From contig CAJQLF010000040.1 in NCBI GenBank assembly GCA_905479115.1, positions 1 through 45,100 of the forward strand: 45,100 nt of DNA, given 5' to 3'. Shown here piece after piece: positions 25,647 to 34,397 of the stretch. The notes under the pieces were generated by a model, which did no database searches, was not told the DNA's origin, and was given only the letters and a program-made list of their open reading frames with translations. Position 1 is the stretch's first letter. Each line of letters begins with the position of its first letter. The position numbers were made by a program, and so were the translations under genes. This stretch comes from an uncultured Flavobacteriales bacterium (lineage in GTDB: Bacteria; Bacteroidota; Bacteroidia; Flavobacteriales_D; Sanyastnellaceae).

Positions 25647-26456
25647 ATGAGGGTCTTCATTGAACTTTCTTACGATGGATCGCCTTTCCATGGATGGCAG
25701 AAGCAGCCGAATGCATTAACAGTTCAGGAAGTTATTGAGGCTCAACTTGCCCTCTTTGTTGGTGTACCCGTGCCCATCATGGGGTGCGGGAGAACAGATA
25801 CGGGGGTGCACGCAGCCTATTATGTGGCGCATGCTGATTGGCCTGAAGATTCTCCAAAATCCAAACAATACCGGGATTGGACAGAGGCCGCTTGGAAATT
25901 GAACGGAATGTTACCGGTTTCCATTGCCATTCATCGCATTACGGAAGTGTCAAATACCGCGCATGCTCGATTTGATGCGGTAGAACGAGGGTATCTGTAC
26001 AGAATGCACACGTATAAGGATCCATTCCTTGAGGGGCGATCAGTTCGAATCATGCGGGAAACTAATTTTGCGGCCATGCAAGAAGCGACAAAGTTTCTTG
26101 TTCGAAAAGAAGATTTCGCGGCTTTTTGTAAAGCCGGATCAGATCAAAAAACGACGGTGTGTGATGTGCGCTTTGCTGAATTGCGGGAGGACGTGAAAGG
26201 TGAACAATGGACCTTTGAAATTCGTGCTGACCGCTTTTTACGCAATATGGTTCGGGCCATTATGGGTACTTTATTTGAAGTAGGGCAGGGCAGGATGAAC
26301 CCACAGGATGTTTTGAAGGTAATAGAGCAAGGAGAACGTTCTGAGGCCGGTGCTTCTGCTCCGGGTGCAGGTCTGTACCTCAACGAGGTGATTTATCCTG
26401 ACTTTAATAGATTGAAAACCAAGGGGTTTATGAAAGCTGCAGACCATGCCAAATGA
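25647..26456 (+). CDS. truA: tRNA pseudouridine(38-40) synthase TruA
   Basis: 269 residues. The catalytic motif GRTDTGVHA has Asp51 as nucleophile, and the fold start VFIELSYDGSPFHGWQKQPNALTVQ is the family's conserved beginning. C-terminal motifs FLRNMVRAIMGTLFEVGQGR and ASAPGAGLYL complete it. It isomerises uridines 38-40 in tRNA anticodon arms. Its last 11 bases overlap the ABC transporter gene in another frame, so the two are probably translated from one message. Confidence 0.97.
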   Translation: MRVFIELSYDGSPFHGWQKQPNALTVQEVIEAQLALFVGVPVPIMGCGRTDTGVHAAYYVAHADWPEDSPKSKQYRDWTEAAWKLNGMLPVSIAIHRITEVSNTAHARFDAVERGYLYRMHTYKDPFLEGRSVRIMRETNFAAMQEATKFLVRKEDFAAFCKAGSDQKTTVCDVRFAELREDVKGEQWTFEIRADRFLRNMVRAIMGTLFEVGQGRMNPQDVLKVIEQGERSEAGASAPGAGLYLNEVIYPDFNRLKTKGFMKAADHAK

Positions 26457-28215
26457 GCAAAAGAAGGATGTGACCGGTCGAATATTTGACGGTGCTACCC
26501 TTCGCAAAATTTTGGAACAAGTGCGTCCTTACCGCGCCCGATTCACGTTGACGGGCATACTGGTGTTGGTACTGTCGAGCTTGGTTTGGATCAGGCCGGC
26601 TTTGATTCGAGTGGCGGTTGATGATGCCATTCCCCAGGGTGATGCGGAGCTGCTGCTTCGGGTCTTTCTCGGTGTGGTTGCGATGCTTGTTGTGGAAGCA
26701 CTGTTGCAATTTCGTGTGACCTACTTGGCCAATTGGGTGGCTCAATCAGTGAGCCTCGACTTACGCTCCAAGTTATTTCGGCACATCGCTCGGTTTCGAT
26801 TGCGGTACTTTGATCAGACCCCTGTCGGTACCTTGGTGACCCGTCACGTCAGTGATGTAGATGGCATTGCTGATGTTTTTTCGAATGGAATTCTGAACGC
26901 AATTGGAGACTTGTTAGCCTTGCTTGTGGTCATCGGCACGATGCTGTGGGTCGACTGGCAGCTAACCCTGATTGTCTTGCTTCCCATTCCCGTGCTGTTA
27001 CTCGCCACGAGGGTTTTTCAAAAGGTGATCAAAAAAGCATTTGTAGACGTCCGTAATCAAGTGTCTCGGATGAATGAATTTGTCCAAGAGCATGTGACAG
27101 GTATGCACATTGTGCAAGTGTTCGGCCGGGAACGAAAGGAGGCGATAGAATTTGAGGAGATCAATGCGACTCACCGAGATGCGAATATCCGCTCAGTATG
27201 GGCCTTTAGTGTCTTCTTCCCTTTGGTGGAGTTGCTGTCCGCAACCAGCATTGGTCTGCTTCTTTGGTGGGGGATGCAGGATGTACTCGTCGAACGCATG
27301 ACCCTGGGAATTTTACTCCAGTTCATCCTCTATGTGTTTATGTTGTACCGCCCCATTCGCCAATTGGCTGATCGGTTCAACGTCTTGCAAATGGGCATTG
27401 TCAATTCGGATCGCGTCTTCAAGCTTTTGGCCAAAGACGATCGGATTGAGGATTCAGCGACAGTTCCTTTTGATGATTCACGCGGTGAAATTGAATTTGA
27501 CGGTGTGTGGTTTGCTTATCAAGATGAAGAATGGGTCTTGAAGGACGTGTCTTTTCATATTCGCCCCGGTGAAACCATTGCTTTTGTGGGCCCAACAGGC
27601 GCCGGAAAATCAACCATTATTAACCTCTTAAGTAGGTTTTATGAGCATCAACGAGGAACGATTCGCATCGACGGAAGGGACATTGCTGCCATTCCACTTG
27701 AAAGCTTGAGAAAACACATTGGAATCGTATTGCAGGATGTGTTTCTCTTTTCCGATAGCCTACGAAACAATGTTACGCTCTACGACGCGGAGGTTAAAGA
27801 GCCCGAATTAGAGGCTGCTGCTGTGGCCGTGGGGGCGGATGAATTCATTCGGCAACTGCCGGAAGGTTGGAACCAAAATGTGCGAGAGCGGGGTGCGATG
27901 TTGTCGGTAGGCCAGCGGCAACTGATTGCCTTTATGAGAGCGTATGTTATTTCACCCACCATCCTTGTGTTGGATGAGGCTACGTCAAGCATAGATTCAG
28001 AGAGTGAATTGCTTATTCAACGCGCAACGACGCGGATAACAGAAGGAAGAACATCTTTGTTGGTGGCCCATCGATTGTCTACGATTCGCAACGCGGATCG
28101 CATCTTGGTTATGGACGAAGGACGAATAGTGCAATCGGGCTCCCATGATGCGCTTGCAGCCGTTGAAGGCCTTTACCGCGAACTCAGCCAGTCTCAGTTT
28201 GATGAGATAGATTGA
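26446..28215 (+). CDS. ABC exporter, fused membrane and ATPase domains (MsbA/LmrA-like)
   Basis: 589 residues. Six transmembrane helices in residues about 30-320 are followed by the nucleotide-binding domain: Walker A GPTGAGKS (382-389), Q-loop IGIVLQDVFLFSDSLRNNV, signature LSVGQ (486-490, Val replacing the first Gly), Walker B ILVLDEATSSID and the switch His in VAHRLST. It would work as a homodimer or with a second half. The family exports lipids, drugs or peptides, and no specificity can be read here. It starts inside the end of truA. The linkage SPT-like, truA, ABC exporter may be an operon; an export role for the sphingolipid would be speculation. Confidence 0.92.
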   Translation: MPNEQKKDVTGRIFDGATLRKILEQVRPYRARFTLTGILVLVLSSLVWIRPALIRVAVDDAIPQGDAELLLRVFLGVVAMLVVEALLQFRVTYLANWVAQSVSLDLRSKLFRHIARFRLRYFDQTPVGTLVTRHVSDVDGIADVFSNGILNAIGDLLALLVVIGTMLWVDWQLTLIVLLPIPVLLLATRVFQKVIKKAFVDVRNQVSRMNEFVQEHVTGMHIVQVFGRERKEAIEFEEINATHRDANIRSVWAFSVFFPLVELLSATSIGLLLWWGMQDVLVERMTLGILLQFILYVFMLYRPIRQLADRFNVLQMGIVNSDRVFKLLAKDDRIEDSATVPFDDSRGEIEFDGVWFAYQDEEWVLKDVSFHIRPGETIAFVGPTGAGKSTIINLLSRFYEHQRGTIRIDGRDIAAIPLESLRKHIGIVLQDVFLFSDSLRNNVTLYDAEVKEPELEAAAVAVGADEFIRQLPEGWNQNVRERGAMLSVGQRQLIAFMRAYVISPTILVLDEATSSIDSESELLIQRATTRITEGRTSLLVAHRLSTIRNADRILVMDEGRIVQSGSHDALAAVEGLYRELSQSQFDEID

Positions 28216-28234
28216 TGTGCCAAGACAACAAGGA

Positions 28235-28255
28235 TTGCGCACACGTTATGCGCAA
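28235..28255. repeat. Hairpin TTGCGCA / TGCGCAA at the 3' end of the 160-residue ORF
   Basis: Perfect 7-base arms (28235-28241 and 28249-28255) around a 7-base loop. It overlaps the stop of the 28246-28728 gene and lies 19 bases after the ABC exporter stop, so it may act as a bidirectional end-of-transcript structure, although no T tract follows. It resembles the hairpin at 28735-28768. Confidence 0.5.
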
Positions 28256-28728
28256 CGCTTCAGGCTTTCATGCGCTAAACAGCCGAGTAGACGAAAACTC
28301 TCAATCTCATGCACATCACAGTTGCTTTGCTGAAATTGAAGGGGGAGTTTTGAGAGAATTATAGCCTTGCGTACTTGTTTGATGGCGTAGACTCGGCGGT
28401 ATAAGTCGCGCAGTAAGTCGGTGTGGTGGTCGTTCAATTCTTCCGCATGGTAGACGCTGAACTTAATCAACTTTCGAGTTCTTAGAGCGAAGAACAGGGC
28501 TGAATGCGCAGAGAGTGTGGAGGGATTGGCTCCTGACTTAAATACTTCCCAAGCGGTCATCTGACTTTGAACCTCCTTGAAGTAAAGGTGCCGAGCGGCT
28601 TTGTCAAACGCAGGGTCCACTCCTCCATGCACCAGCCAAACCCAAGCATGACGTGCTTTTTCGCGCATTGTATTCCAGCGCGAGTTGGGTTGAACGGACG
28701 TCTGATTGGTGGTGTCTTTGGACTGCAT
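28246..28728 (-). CDS. Unrecognised 160-residue protein
   Basis: I do not recognise a family. There is no signal peptide or transmembrane segment. The first 20 residues are polar and probably disordered (QSKDTTNQTSVQPNSRW), so translation could also start at the internal ATG giving MREKARHAWVW. The rest looks mainly helical: DPAFDKAARHLYFKEVQSQMTAWEVFKSG, SALFFALRTRKLIKFSVYHAEEL, HTDLLRDLYRRVYAIKQVRKAIILSKLPLQF. It is rich in basic and aromatic residues, which could suit nucleic-acid or membrane-surface binding; that is inference. It lies between the ABC exporter (convergent) and paaD (same strand, 53 bases upstream), with similar hairpins at both ends. It could be a tail gene of the paa operon or an independent orphan. 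Confidence 0.55.
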   Translation of the reverse strand: MQSKDTTNQTSVQPNSRWNTMREKARHAWVWLVHGGVDPAFDKAARHLYFKEVQSQMTAWEVFKSGANPSTLSAHSALFFALRTRKLIKFSVYHAEELNDHHTDLLRDLYRRVYAIKQVRKAIILSKLPLQFQQSNCDVHEIESFRLLGCLAHESLKRCA

Positions 28729-28734
28729 GAATCA

Positions 28735-28768
28735 CCTTACGCAAGCTTTATTAAAAGGTTGCGCAAGG
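28735..28768. repeat. Long hairpin between paaD and the 160-residue ORF
   Basis: Arms CCTTACGCAA (28735-28744) and TTGCGCAAGG (28759-28768) pair over 10 bases with one wobble. An inner CTTT/AAAG stem closes on a four-base loop. It lies 13 bases after the paaD stop and 6 bases before the ORF start. No T run follows on the minus strand, so it may be a processing or partial-termination structure within the operon. Confidence 0.55.
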
Positions 28769-28781
28769 GATGAAGCACGGT

Positions 28782-29273
28782 TTAGATGCACTTGAAGTGG
28801 TCAAACGGCTCGAGGCAGGATTCGCATTGAAAATGGGCCTTGCAGGCAGTAGATCCGAACGCACTGATCATTTTGGTCTCAGCGCTGCGGCAGCGAGGAC
28901 AGGAAATGTGTCGCTCTTTACCGAGTAAGAATGCTTTGTCGGCGCTGTTACCATCAGGCGGGGCGATGCCATGCTGTCTCATTTTTTCTCTTGCAGCGTC
29001 GTTGATCCAGTCCGTTGTCCACGCGGGTGAATGAACCAATTTCACGCGAAAGTTTGATTCAAACTCGGATACGGCATCTCGGATGTCATCTTGAATGGCA
29101 TCGGTCGCTGGGCAACCCGAATACGTCGGTGTGAGAAGAATGACTGCTGTGTCGTTCTCATCGAGCTCACAGCCGCGGACCATCCCCAGTTCTGTGATGG
29201 TCAAAAAGGGAAGTTCTGGATCCATGACGTTCGAGAGGCATGCTCGAATGCGACTCAAGCGATCATTCACCAT
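28782..29273 (-). CDS. paaD: 1,2-phenylacetyl-CoA epoxidase subunit PaaD
   Basis: 163 residues. The N-terminal MIP18/DUF59 domain has MDPELPFLTITELGMV and PTYSGCPATDAI with the conserved Cys54. The C-terminal zinc-ribbon has CPRC (125, 128), Cys144 and the CESC pair (150, 153), ending EPFDHFKCI as in other PaaD proteins. PaaD is required for epoxidase activity and is thought to help mature its iron or iron-sulfur centres. The gene overlaps the end of paaC by seven bases, the usual paaABCD order. Confidence 0.95.
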   Translation of the reverse strand: MVNDRLSRIRACLSNVMDPELPFLTITELGMVRGCELDENDTAVILLTPTYSGCPATDAIQDDIRDAVSEFESNFRVKLVHSPAWTTDWINDAAREKMRQHGIAPPDGNSADKAFLLGKERHISCPRCRSAETKMISAFGSTACKAHFQCESCLEPFDHFKCI

Positions 29274-30022
29274 TGCGCTCCGGGATAGGTGCGAGGAAGG
29301 ACTTGCATTTCAGCAAGAAGAAAAGAAAGATGTTCTGTGTGCAGACCGGACCGACCCCCTGATTGGGTACCGCTTTTTTCTGGGGCAACAAGCGTTGCCT
29401 CTTCTAGAATTCTGTTCATGGCCTCTTGCCAAGGCCCTTGTAAATCCTGGAGCAGCGGCATCAACCCAATTGCCGCAAGGGACTCAGAAACCGCATCTTC
29501 AATAAAAAATTCAGCAGTGTAAGGCCAGAGTCTGTCGAGGCTGTTTTGAATGCGCTGATGGCTTTCTTCTGTTCCGTCTCCCAATCGAATGACCCATTGG
29601 GCAGAATGTTCCGCATGGTAGCGTACTTCTTTCACTGCTTTCGCAGCAATCGCAGCAACTTCCATGTCGATTGACTGCGCTGATAAAGCCGTATAACGCA
29701 AGAGAGCAAATTGATCGAATAAACACTGCCGCATGATCGTATCTCCGAAATCCCCGTTAGGAAGCTCAACAAGTAGCGCATTGGTGAATTCGCGATCAGT
29801 GCGGAAGTAGGCCAAGGAGTCCTCATCCCGCCCTTTCCCTTCTCGCTCCGCGGCCAAGGTCAGGAAAGCACGTGCTTGGCCCAACAAGTCCAATGCGATA
29901 TTGGAAAGGGCAATGTCTTCCTCTAATGCAGGTCCGTGGCCGCACCATTCACCAAGCCTCTGTGCAAGAATAAGGGCGTCATCGCCCAGCCTCAATAAAC
30001 CAGTATGCTCGTGACTCTCCAT
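29267..30022 (-). CDS. paaC: 1,2-phenylacetyl-CoA epoxidase subunit PaaC
   Basis: 251 residues, ferritin-like helical protein. GDDALILAQRLGEWCGHGPALEEDIALSNIALDLLGQARAFLTLAA and the later EVRYHAEHSAQWVIRLGDGTEESHQRIQ match PaaC. It is the structural partner of PaaA in the PaaAC heterodimer and helps bind the CoA substrate. The start at 30022 shares one base with the paaB stop (TAATG), and the end overlaps paaD. Confidence 0.95.
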   Translation of the reverse strand: MESHEHTGLLRLGDDALILAQRLGEWCGHGPALEEDIALSNIALDLLGQARAFLTLAAEREGKGRDEDSLAYFRTDREFTNALLVELPNGDFGDTIMRQCLFDQFALLRYTALSAQSIDMEVAAIAAKAVKEVRYHAEHSAQWVIRLGDGTEESHQRIQNSLDRLWPYTAEFFIEDAVSESLAAIGLMPLLQDLQGPWQEAMNRILEEATLVAPEKSGTQSGGRSGLHTEHLSFLLAEMQVLPRTYPGAQW

Positions 30023-30315
30023 TACATGTTCTTCACTTCGTCCGGTAAATCATAGAAGGTGGGATGCCGATACACTTTGTCATTCGCTGGGTCGAAGAGC
30101 ATGTCTTTCTCCGAAGGGGAAGAAGCCGTGATATCTTCTGCCCGAACAGCCCAAATGCTCGTTCCTTCTTGGCGTCGGGTGTAAACGTCCCGCGCATTTT
30201 CCATGGCCATTTGAGCATCCGATGCGTGCAGACTGCCCACATGCTTATGGCTCAAGCCTTGCCGGCTTCTGATAAAAATTTCCCAAAGAGGCCAATCTTG
30301 TTTCTTAGAACTCAT
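30022..30315 (-). CDS. paaB: 1,2-phenylacetyl-CoA epoxidase subunit PaaB
   Basis: 97 residues from ATG 30315 ([33 protein letters not shown]), the normal length and start; a longer frame to 30438 runs antisense-like inside paaA and is not homologous. The core [30 protein letters not shown] is typical. PaaB bridges PaaAC dimers and probably docks the reductase. ATG overlaps the paaA stop (ATGA) and its stop overlaps the paaC ATG. Confidence 0.95.
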   Translation of the reverse strand: MSSKKQDWPLWEIFIRSRQGLSHKHVGSLHASDAQMAMENARDVYTRRQEGTSIWAVRAEDITASSPSEKDMLFDPANDKVYRHPTFYDLPDEVKNM

Positions 30316-31268
30316 GCTGCGTGGGGTTGATCTGAATTTCGTTTTGCGCATTTTTCGGCATACGCTGCAGCTGCCTCGCGGACCCATTCGCCTTCGGTAT
30401 GCGCTTTGACACGTGTTTCTAGTCGCTCTCGGTTGCACGGGCCGTCTCCTGCAATAACCCGTTGAAGCTCACTCCAATCAATCGAGCCGAAATCATAGTG
30501 TCCCGTGTGTTCATTCCATTTCAAGTCAGGATCGGGGAGGGTTAAGCCAAGCAATTCTGCCTGCGGCACCGTCATATCCACAAATCGCTGGCGTAATTCA
30601 TCGTTGCTGAATCGTTTGATTTTCCACTTCATGGACTGATCGCTGTGCTTAGATTCACTGTCACTCGGACCGAACATCATCAACGAGGGCCACCACCAGC
30701 GATTCAAGGAATCTTGCGCCATCTCTTTTTGTTCGGGTGTCCCGTTGCACAGGTTCATCATGATGGAGAACCCTTGGCGTTGATGAAAGCTTTCCTCTTT
30801 GCACACCCGTACCATGGCTCTGGCGTACGGGCCGTAACTGCACTTGCACAAAGGCACTTGATTCATGATGGCAGCGCCATCCACCAACCAACCAATCGCA
30901 CCCATGTCCGCCCAGGACAATGTCGGATAATTGAAAATGCTCGAATATTTGGCTTTGCCTTCATGAAGGGCATCCAGCAATTCTTCTCGGTTGACTCCCA
31001 AGGTTTCTGCTGCAGAGTACAAATACAAGCCATGACCTGCTTCGTCTTGAACCTTGGCAAGCAGAATGGCTTTGCGCTTGAGGCTCGGTGCGCGGGTAAT
31101 CCAATTGCCTTCGGGCAGCATGCCAATGATTTCGCTGTGCGCGTGCTGACTAATTTGTCGAATCAGTGTTTTGCGGTAAGCATCGGGCATCCAGTCTTTC
31201 GCTTCAATTTTTTGTTCTGAAGCGATGTAGGTGTCGAACCGTTTTGTCAAGTCCATTTCTTGCGACAT
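30312..31268 (-). CDS. paaA: 1,2-phenylacetyl-CoA epoxidase catalytic subunit PaaA
   Basis: 318 residues from ATG 31268 ([28 protein letters not shown]); the frame extends to 31322, but that stretch lies upstream of the promoter. The di-iron ligand regions are visible: Glu46 in [11 protein letters not shown], Glu76 and His79 in QDEAGHG, and the EESFHQRQG box with Glu159 and His162, plus Asp130. PaaA epoxidises the aromatic ring of phenylacetyl-CoA using O2 and electrons from PaaE. It leads paaABCD, and its promoter overlaps a palindrome. Ring-opening and beta-oxidation genes (paaF, G, H, J, Z) and the CoA ligase paaK are not in the window. Confidence 0.96.
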   Translation of the reverse strand: MSQEMDLTKRFDTYIASEQKIEAKDWMPDAYRKTLIRQISQHAHSEIIGMLPEGNWITRAPSLKRKAILLAKVQDEAGHGLYLYSAAETLGVNREELLDALHEGKAKYSSIFNYPTLSWADMGAIGWLVDGAAIMNQVPLCKCSYGPYARAMVRVCKEESFHQRQGFSIMMNLCNGTPEQKEMAQDSLNRWWWPSLMMFGPSDSESKHSDQSMKWKIKRFSNDELRQRFVDMTVPQAELLGLTLPDPDLKWNEHTGHYDFGSIDWSELQRVIAGDGPCNRERLETRVKAHTEGEWVREAAAAYAEKCAKRNSDQPHAA

Positions 31269-31278
31269 GTGCGGATAT

Positions 31279-31296
31279 TTGTTACAAAGATAACAA
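31279..31296 (-). promoter_or_regulatory. paaA -7 element inside an 18-base inverted repeat (operator candidate)
   Basis: On the minus strand TTGTTATCTTTGTAACAA has perfect TTGTTA/TAACAA arms. The exact -7 element TATCTTTG (31292-31285) lies inside it, so a protein bound here would block paaA transcription. The predicted leader is about 13 bases. The -33 element is poor. No regulator is encoded beside it. Confidence 0.5.
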
Positions 31297-31333
31297 CCTG
31301 AGGCCCCAATGGTTTTGATCAAACTTTGTCGAG

Positions 31334-31341
31334 TATTTTCG
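31334..31341 (+). promoter_or_regulatory. -7 element TATTTTCG, leaderless geometry, for paaE
   Basis: TAnnTTCG ends four bases before ATG 31346. TTTG at 31314-31317, 16 bases upstream and part of the palindrome TTTGATCAAA, is a possible -33 element. Confidence 0.5.
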
Positions 31342-31345
31342 CGGC

Positions 31346-32428
31346 ATGAATGAATTTTTCACGCTGCGTGTTTCCGATGTGCGCAGGGAAACAGAAGGGT
31401 GCGTTTCGGTAAGTTTGGAAGTGCCAGAGGCGGACGTTAAATCGTTTTCTTTTGACGCAGGCCAATACCTGACACTGGAGGCAGAGATCAATGGACAGGT
31501 CGTTCGACGGAGCTATTCACTTTGCAGCGCTCCCTACGAAAAGGAATTGCGCGTTGCCATTAAGCAAGTCGAAAACGGCGTTTTCAGTACATGGGCAAAT
31601 CAATCGCTGCAAGCAGGGGATGAAATGCGTGTGATGCCTCCAAACGGCAAGTTTGTCTTGAAGACAGACGCGCAAGAATCTCGCGAATTTTTGGCCTTTG
31701 CTGCAGGTTCGGGCATTACACCCGTGTTAAGCCAAATCAAGCAAGTTCTTCACGAAGAACCGAACAGCCAGTTTACGTTGTTCTATGTCAACCGCGATAC
31801 ATCGAGCATCATCTTTCGAGAGGCGCTCCAGGAGTTAAAGGATATCTACCTCGAACGCTTTCGGTTGTTTCATATCCTCACCCGTGAGCCGCAGGACATT
31901 GAGCTATTCAACGGGAGGTTGGACGAGGAACGTTGCAGGGCCATTCTCACCAGTGAATGGGTCAATCTGGATCGGGTAGAGGCAGCATTCCTTTGTGGAC
32001 CGGAGCAGATGATTTGGGCATGCAAAGCTGCACTAGAAGGCGCGGGAATGAGTTCTGATGCGGTCAAATTTGAGTTGTTTACTTCGGGAAAAACGCAAGC
32101 GAACGAGGAAGAGGTTCGTCCAGATGTCGCTGCGGATGATCCAAATGGCAAGCGGCTTTCCATCGTGATGGATGGCGTGACGACCGTGGTGCAAGTTCCA
32201 CCGGGCAAAGCGATCATGGATGCGGCCTTGGATGCAGGACTGGATGCCCCATACAGTTGCTTGGGTGGCGTTTGTTGCACGTGCCGAGCCAAATTGGTGG
32301 AGGGCACTGCAGAGATGGAAGTCAATTATGCGTTAGAGCCCGATGAAACCGAAGCGGGCTTTGTGCTCACGTGTCAGGCTAAGCTAACAGGAGAAGGTCC
32401 GTACACCGTGGATTTTGACCAACAATAA
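31346..32428 (+). CDS. paaE: Phenylacetyl-CoA epoxidase reductase subunit PaaE
   Basis: 360 residues. The N-terminal ferredoxin-reductase module has the FAD motif RRSYSLCS (54-61), the NAD(P)-binding GSGITP (121-126) and CGPEQM (217-222). The C-terminal plant-type 2Fe-2S ferredoxin has Cys305, Cys310, Cys313 and Cys343. Electrons flow NADPH to FAD to 2Fe-2S to the PaaA di-iron site. In many bacteria paaE follows paaD in one operon; here it is transcribed divergently from paaA across a 77-base gap, so both units can share control. A generic ferredoxin-reductase is the only alternative, and context favours PaaE. Confidence 0.93.
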   Translation: MNEFFTLRVSDVRRETEGCVSVSLEVPEADVKSFSFDAGQYLTLEAEINGQVVRRSYSLCSAPYEKELRVAIKQVENGVFSTWANQSLQAGDEMRVMPPNGKFVLKTDAQESREFLAFAAGSGITPVLSQIKQVLHEEPNSQFTLFYVNRDTSSIIFREALQELKDIYLERFRLFHILTREPQDIELFNGRLDEERCRAILTSEWVNLDRVEAAFLCGPEQMIWACKAALEGAGMSSDAVKFELFTSGKTQANEEEVRPDVAADDPNGKRLSIVMDGVTTVVQVPPGKAIMDAALDAGLDAPYSCLGGVCCTCRAKLVEGTAEMEVNYALEPDETEAGFVLTCQAKLTGEGPYTVDFDQQ

Positions 32429-32441
32429 TGGGGTCAACGGT

Positions 32442-34337
32442 TTAGCCCGCCCGTTCAGATAATTCGAGCCATCGGTTTTCGGCGTCCTCCAACTCCGTGG
32501 TGACTTCGTTCAGTTCGTTACCGATTGATTGCAACTGTTCTGCGTCTTTGATTGAATAGAGCTGCTCGGTGAGCGATGACTTTCGACTTTCGAGCCCCTC
32601 AATCTTGCTTTCGAGTTGTTCGAATTCGAATTTCTCTTTGTATGAAAGTCGCTGAGAATAGTCATTTTTGTTCTCTTTAGAGGCTTCTGAAACCTCCGAT
32701 GGAGGTTGTCCACTCGTCGCTTGAGGTTTATTTTCAGCTTCTTTGAGTTGTTCGCTGAGAGCCAAACGATACTGCGTGTAATTGCCAGGATAAAATCGAA
32801 CTTCAGGGGAATTCCCCAGCACCCAAACGTGCTCGACCAGTCGGTCCATAAAATACCGATCGTGGCTCACGATGATGAGGCACCCGGGAAAATCCATCAA
32901 AAATTCTTCTAGAATTTGTAGGGTGTAGATATCCAAGTCATTGGTGGGCTCATCCAAGATCAAAAAGTTTGGATTGGCCATGATTACTTGGAGCAGATGC
33001 AGGCGTTTCCGTTCTCCTCCACTCAGCGATGAAATCAACTGGTGGTGGGTCGACCGAGGAAATAAAAAACGCTCTAGTAAGGCAGCGGCGGTTATTTTCT
33101 GGCCTTTTTCCAAGGGCATGAATTCGGCAATTTCATACACAGCCTCAATGATGCGCTGTCCATCTGGAAATTCTGCTCCCGATTGATGATAGTGTCCAAA
33201 AACGACCGTCTCACCCAGGACAACCTTGCCACGCGAAGGGGAAGTATTTTGAGTTATGATGTCGAGCAACGTGGACTTGCCGGACCCGTTTTGGCCCACG
33301 ATACCAATGCGTTCTGATCGTTTGAAATGGTGAGAAAGGCCTTCAAATAAGACGCGGTCATCAAATTGCTGGGCCACCTTATGGAGCTCAACAATTTTGC
33401 CCCCGAGGCGATGCGGGTTGAGGCGCAGGGTTAAGGGGTCCTCTTCCAATCTTTTTTTGGCGGCACTTTTGATTTCGTAGAATCGCTCTATGCGGGATTT
33501 GGACTTTCCCGTGCGGGCGGATGGTGTGGAGCGCATCCACTCCAGCTCACGCTTGAATGCTCCGCGTGCTTTGCCGCGGTTGGCCAATGCGTTTTCCTTT
33601 CGTTCTTCCCGTTTTTCTAAATAATAGCTGTAATTGCCCTTGTACTTAAACAGCGATTGGTCGTCCAATTCCAGGATGGTATCGCACACGTTTTCGAGGA
33701 AATAACGATCGTGGGTGATCATGAGCAGCGTCATTTTGGATTGGACCAAGTGCCGCTCAAGCCATTGAATCATGTCCAAATCAAGGTGGTTGGTGGGCTC
33801 GTCAAGGAATAACACTTCTGGTTCTTCAATTAACACACGGGCTAAAGCGATACGACGACGCTCTCCTCCGCTCAAAGATTCCATTTTACGGGTCAAATCA
33901 TGCAAATTGAGTTTACCAAGGATTTCTCTGGCCCGCGCCTCAAAGTCCCAACCGTCGTGCAGGTCCATTTGCTCGTAGGCTGCTTGCATTTGGCTGTCGT
34001 CCTGTCCAGATTCCAAGGCGCTCGCGTAGGCGCGCATGGCGACTACTGCCGCCATATCGCTCGCGTAGAGGTGATCCAGAATATCCTCTTCTGGTTCGAA
34101 CGAAGGTGCCTGTTGCAAATAGCTCCAACGAACGCTGGCGTCCATGCTAATCCTCCCAGAATCCAAAGGTTCGATGCCGCAGATTCCGTTGAGCAAGGTC
34201 GTCTTCCCGGTGCCATTTTTTGCCACGAGGGCTGTTTTTTGACCCAGCGAAAGTCCAAAGGTGAGGTCCTCGAAGAGCAGGCGCTCGCCGTAGCGTTTGC
34301 TTAAGTTTTCAGCGGAAAAAACATTGATGACTGACAT
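32442..34337 (-). CDS. ABC-F family ATPase (Uup-like)
   Basis: 631 residues, two tandem ATPase domains without membrane segments. Domain 1 has Walker A GKNGTGKTT (as AKNGTGKTTLLNG), signature LSGGERRR and Walker B LFLDEPTNHLD. Domain 2 has GQNGSGKS, LSGGERKR and LILDEPTNDLD. The linker with KRELEWMRSTPSARTGKSKSRIERFYE and the C-terminal coiled coil (about 545-625) fit Uup, which acts on ribosomes or branched DNA structures. ABC-F proteins bind the ribosomal E site. It converges on paaE with 13 bases between, and is divergent from the ElaA-DinB gene. ATG 34337 follows TACTTTCG by five bases. Confidence 0.93.
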   Translation of the reverse strand: MSVINVFSAENLSKRYGERLLFEDLTFGLSLGQKTALVAKNGTGKTTLLNGICGIEPLDSGRISMDASVRWSYLQQAPSFEPEEDILDHLYASDMAAVVAMRAYASALESGQDDSQMQAAYEQMDLHDGWDFEARAREILGKLNLHDLTRKMESLSGGERRRIALARVLIEEPEVLFLDEPTNHLDLDMIQWLERHLVQSKMTLLMITHDRYFLENVCDTILELDDQSLFKYKGNYSYYLEKREERKENALANRGKARGAFKRELEWMRSTPSARTGKSKSRIERFYEIKSAAKKRLEEDPLTLRLNPHRLGGKIVELHKVAQQFDDRVLFEGLSHHFKRSERIGIVGQNGSGKSTLLDIITQNTSPSRGKVVLGETVVFGHYHQSGAEFPDGQRIIEAVYEIAEFMPLEKGQKITAAALLERFLFPRSTHHQLISSLSGGERKRLHLLQVIMANPNFLILDEPTNDLDIYTLQILEEFLMDFPGCLIIVSHDRYFMDRLVEHVWVLGNSPEVRFYPGNYTQYRLALSEQLKEAENKPQATSGQPPSEVSEASKENKNDYSQRLSYKEKFEFEQLESKIEGLESRKSSLTEQLYSIKDAEQLQSIGNELNEVTTELEDAENRWLELSERAG

Positions 34338-34342
34338 GGGTG

Positions 34343-34350
34343 CGAAAGTA
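34343..34350 (-). promoter_or_regulatory. -7 element TACTTTCG, leaderless geometry, for the ABC-F gene
   Basis: On the minus strand TAnnTTCG ends five bases before ATG 34337. No clear -33 element. Confidence 0.45.
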
Positions 34351-34397
34351 CGCGCCGGGTGCTGGAAATCGGGGGCTTTCCCATTGTAAATTGCGGC

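Noticed and set aside
30645-31220. 191-codon open frame on the plus strand
   Set aside because: Antisense to paaA throughout, no recognisable protein features; paaA is certain.
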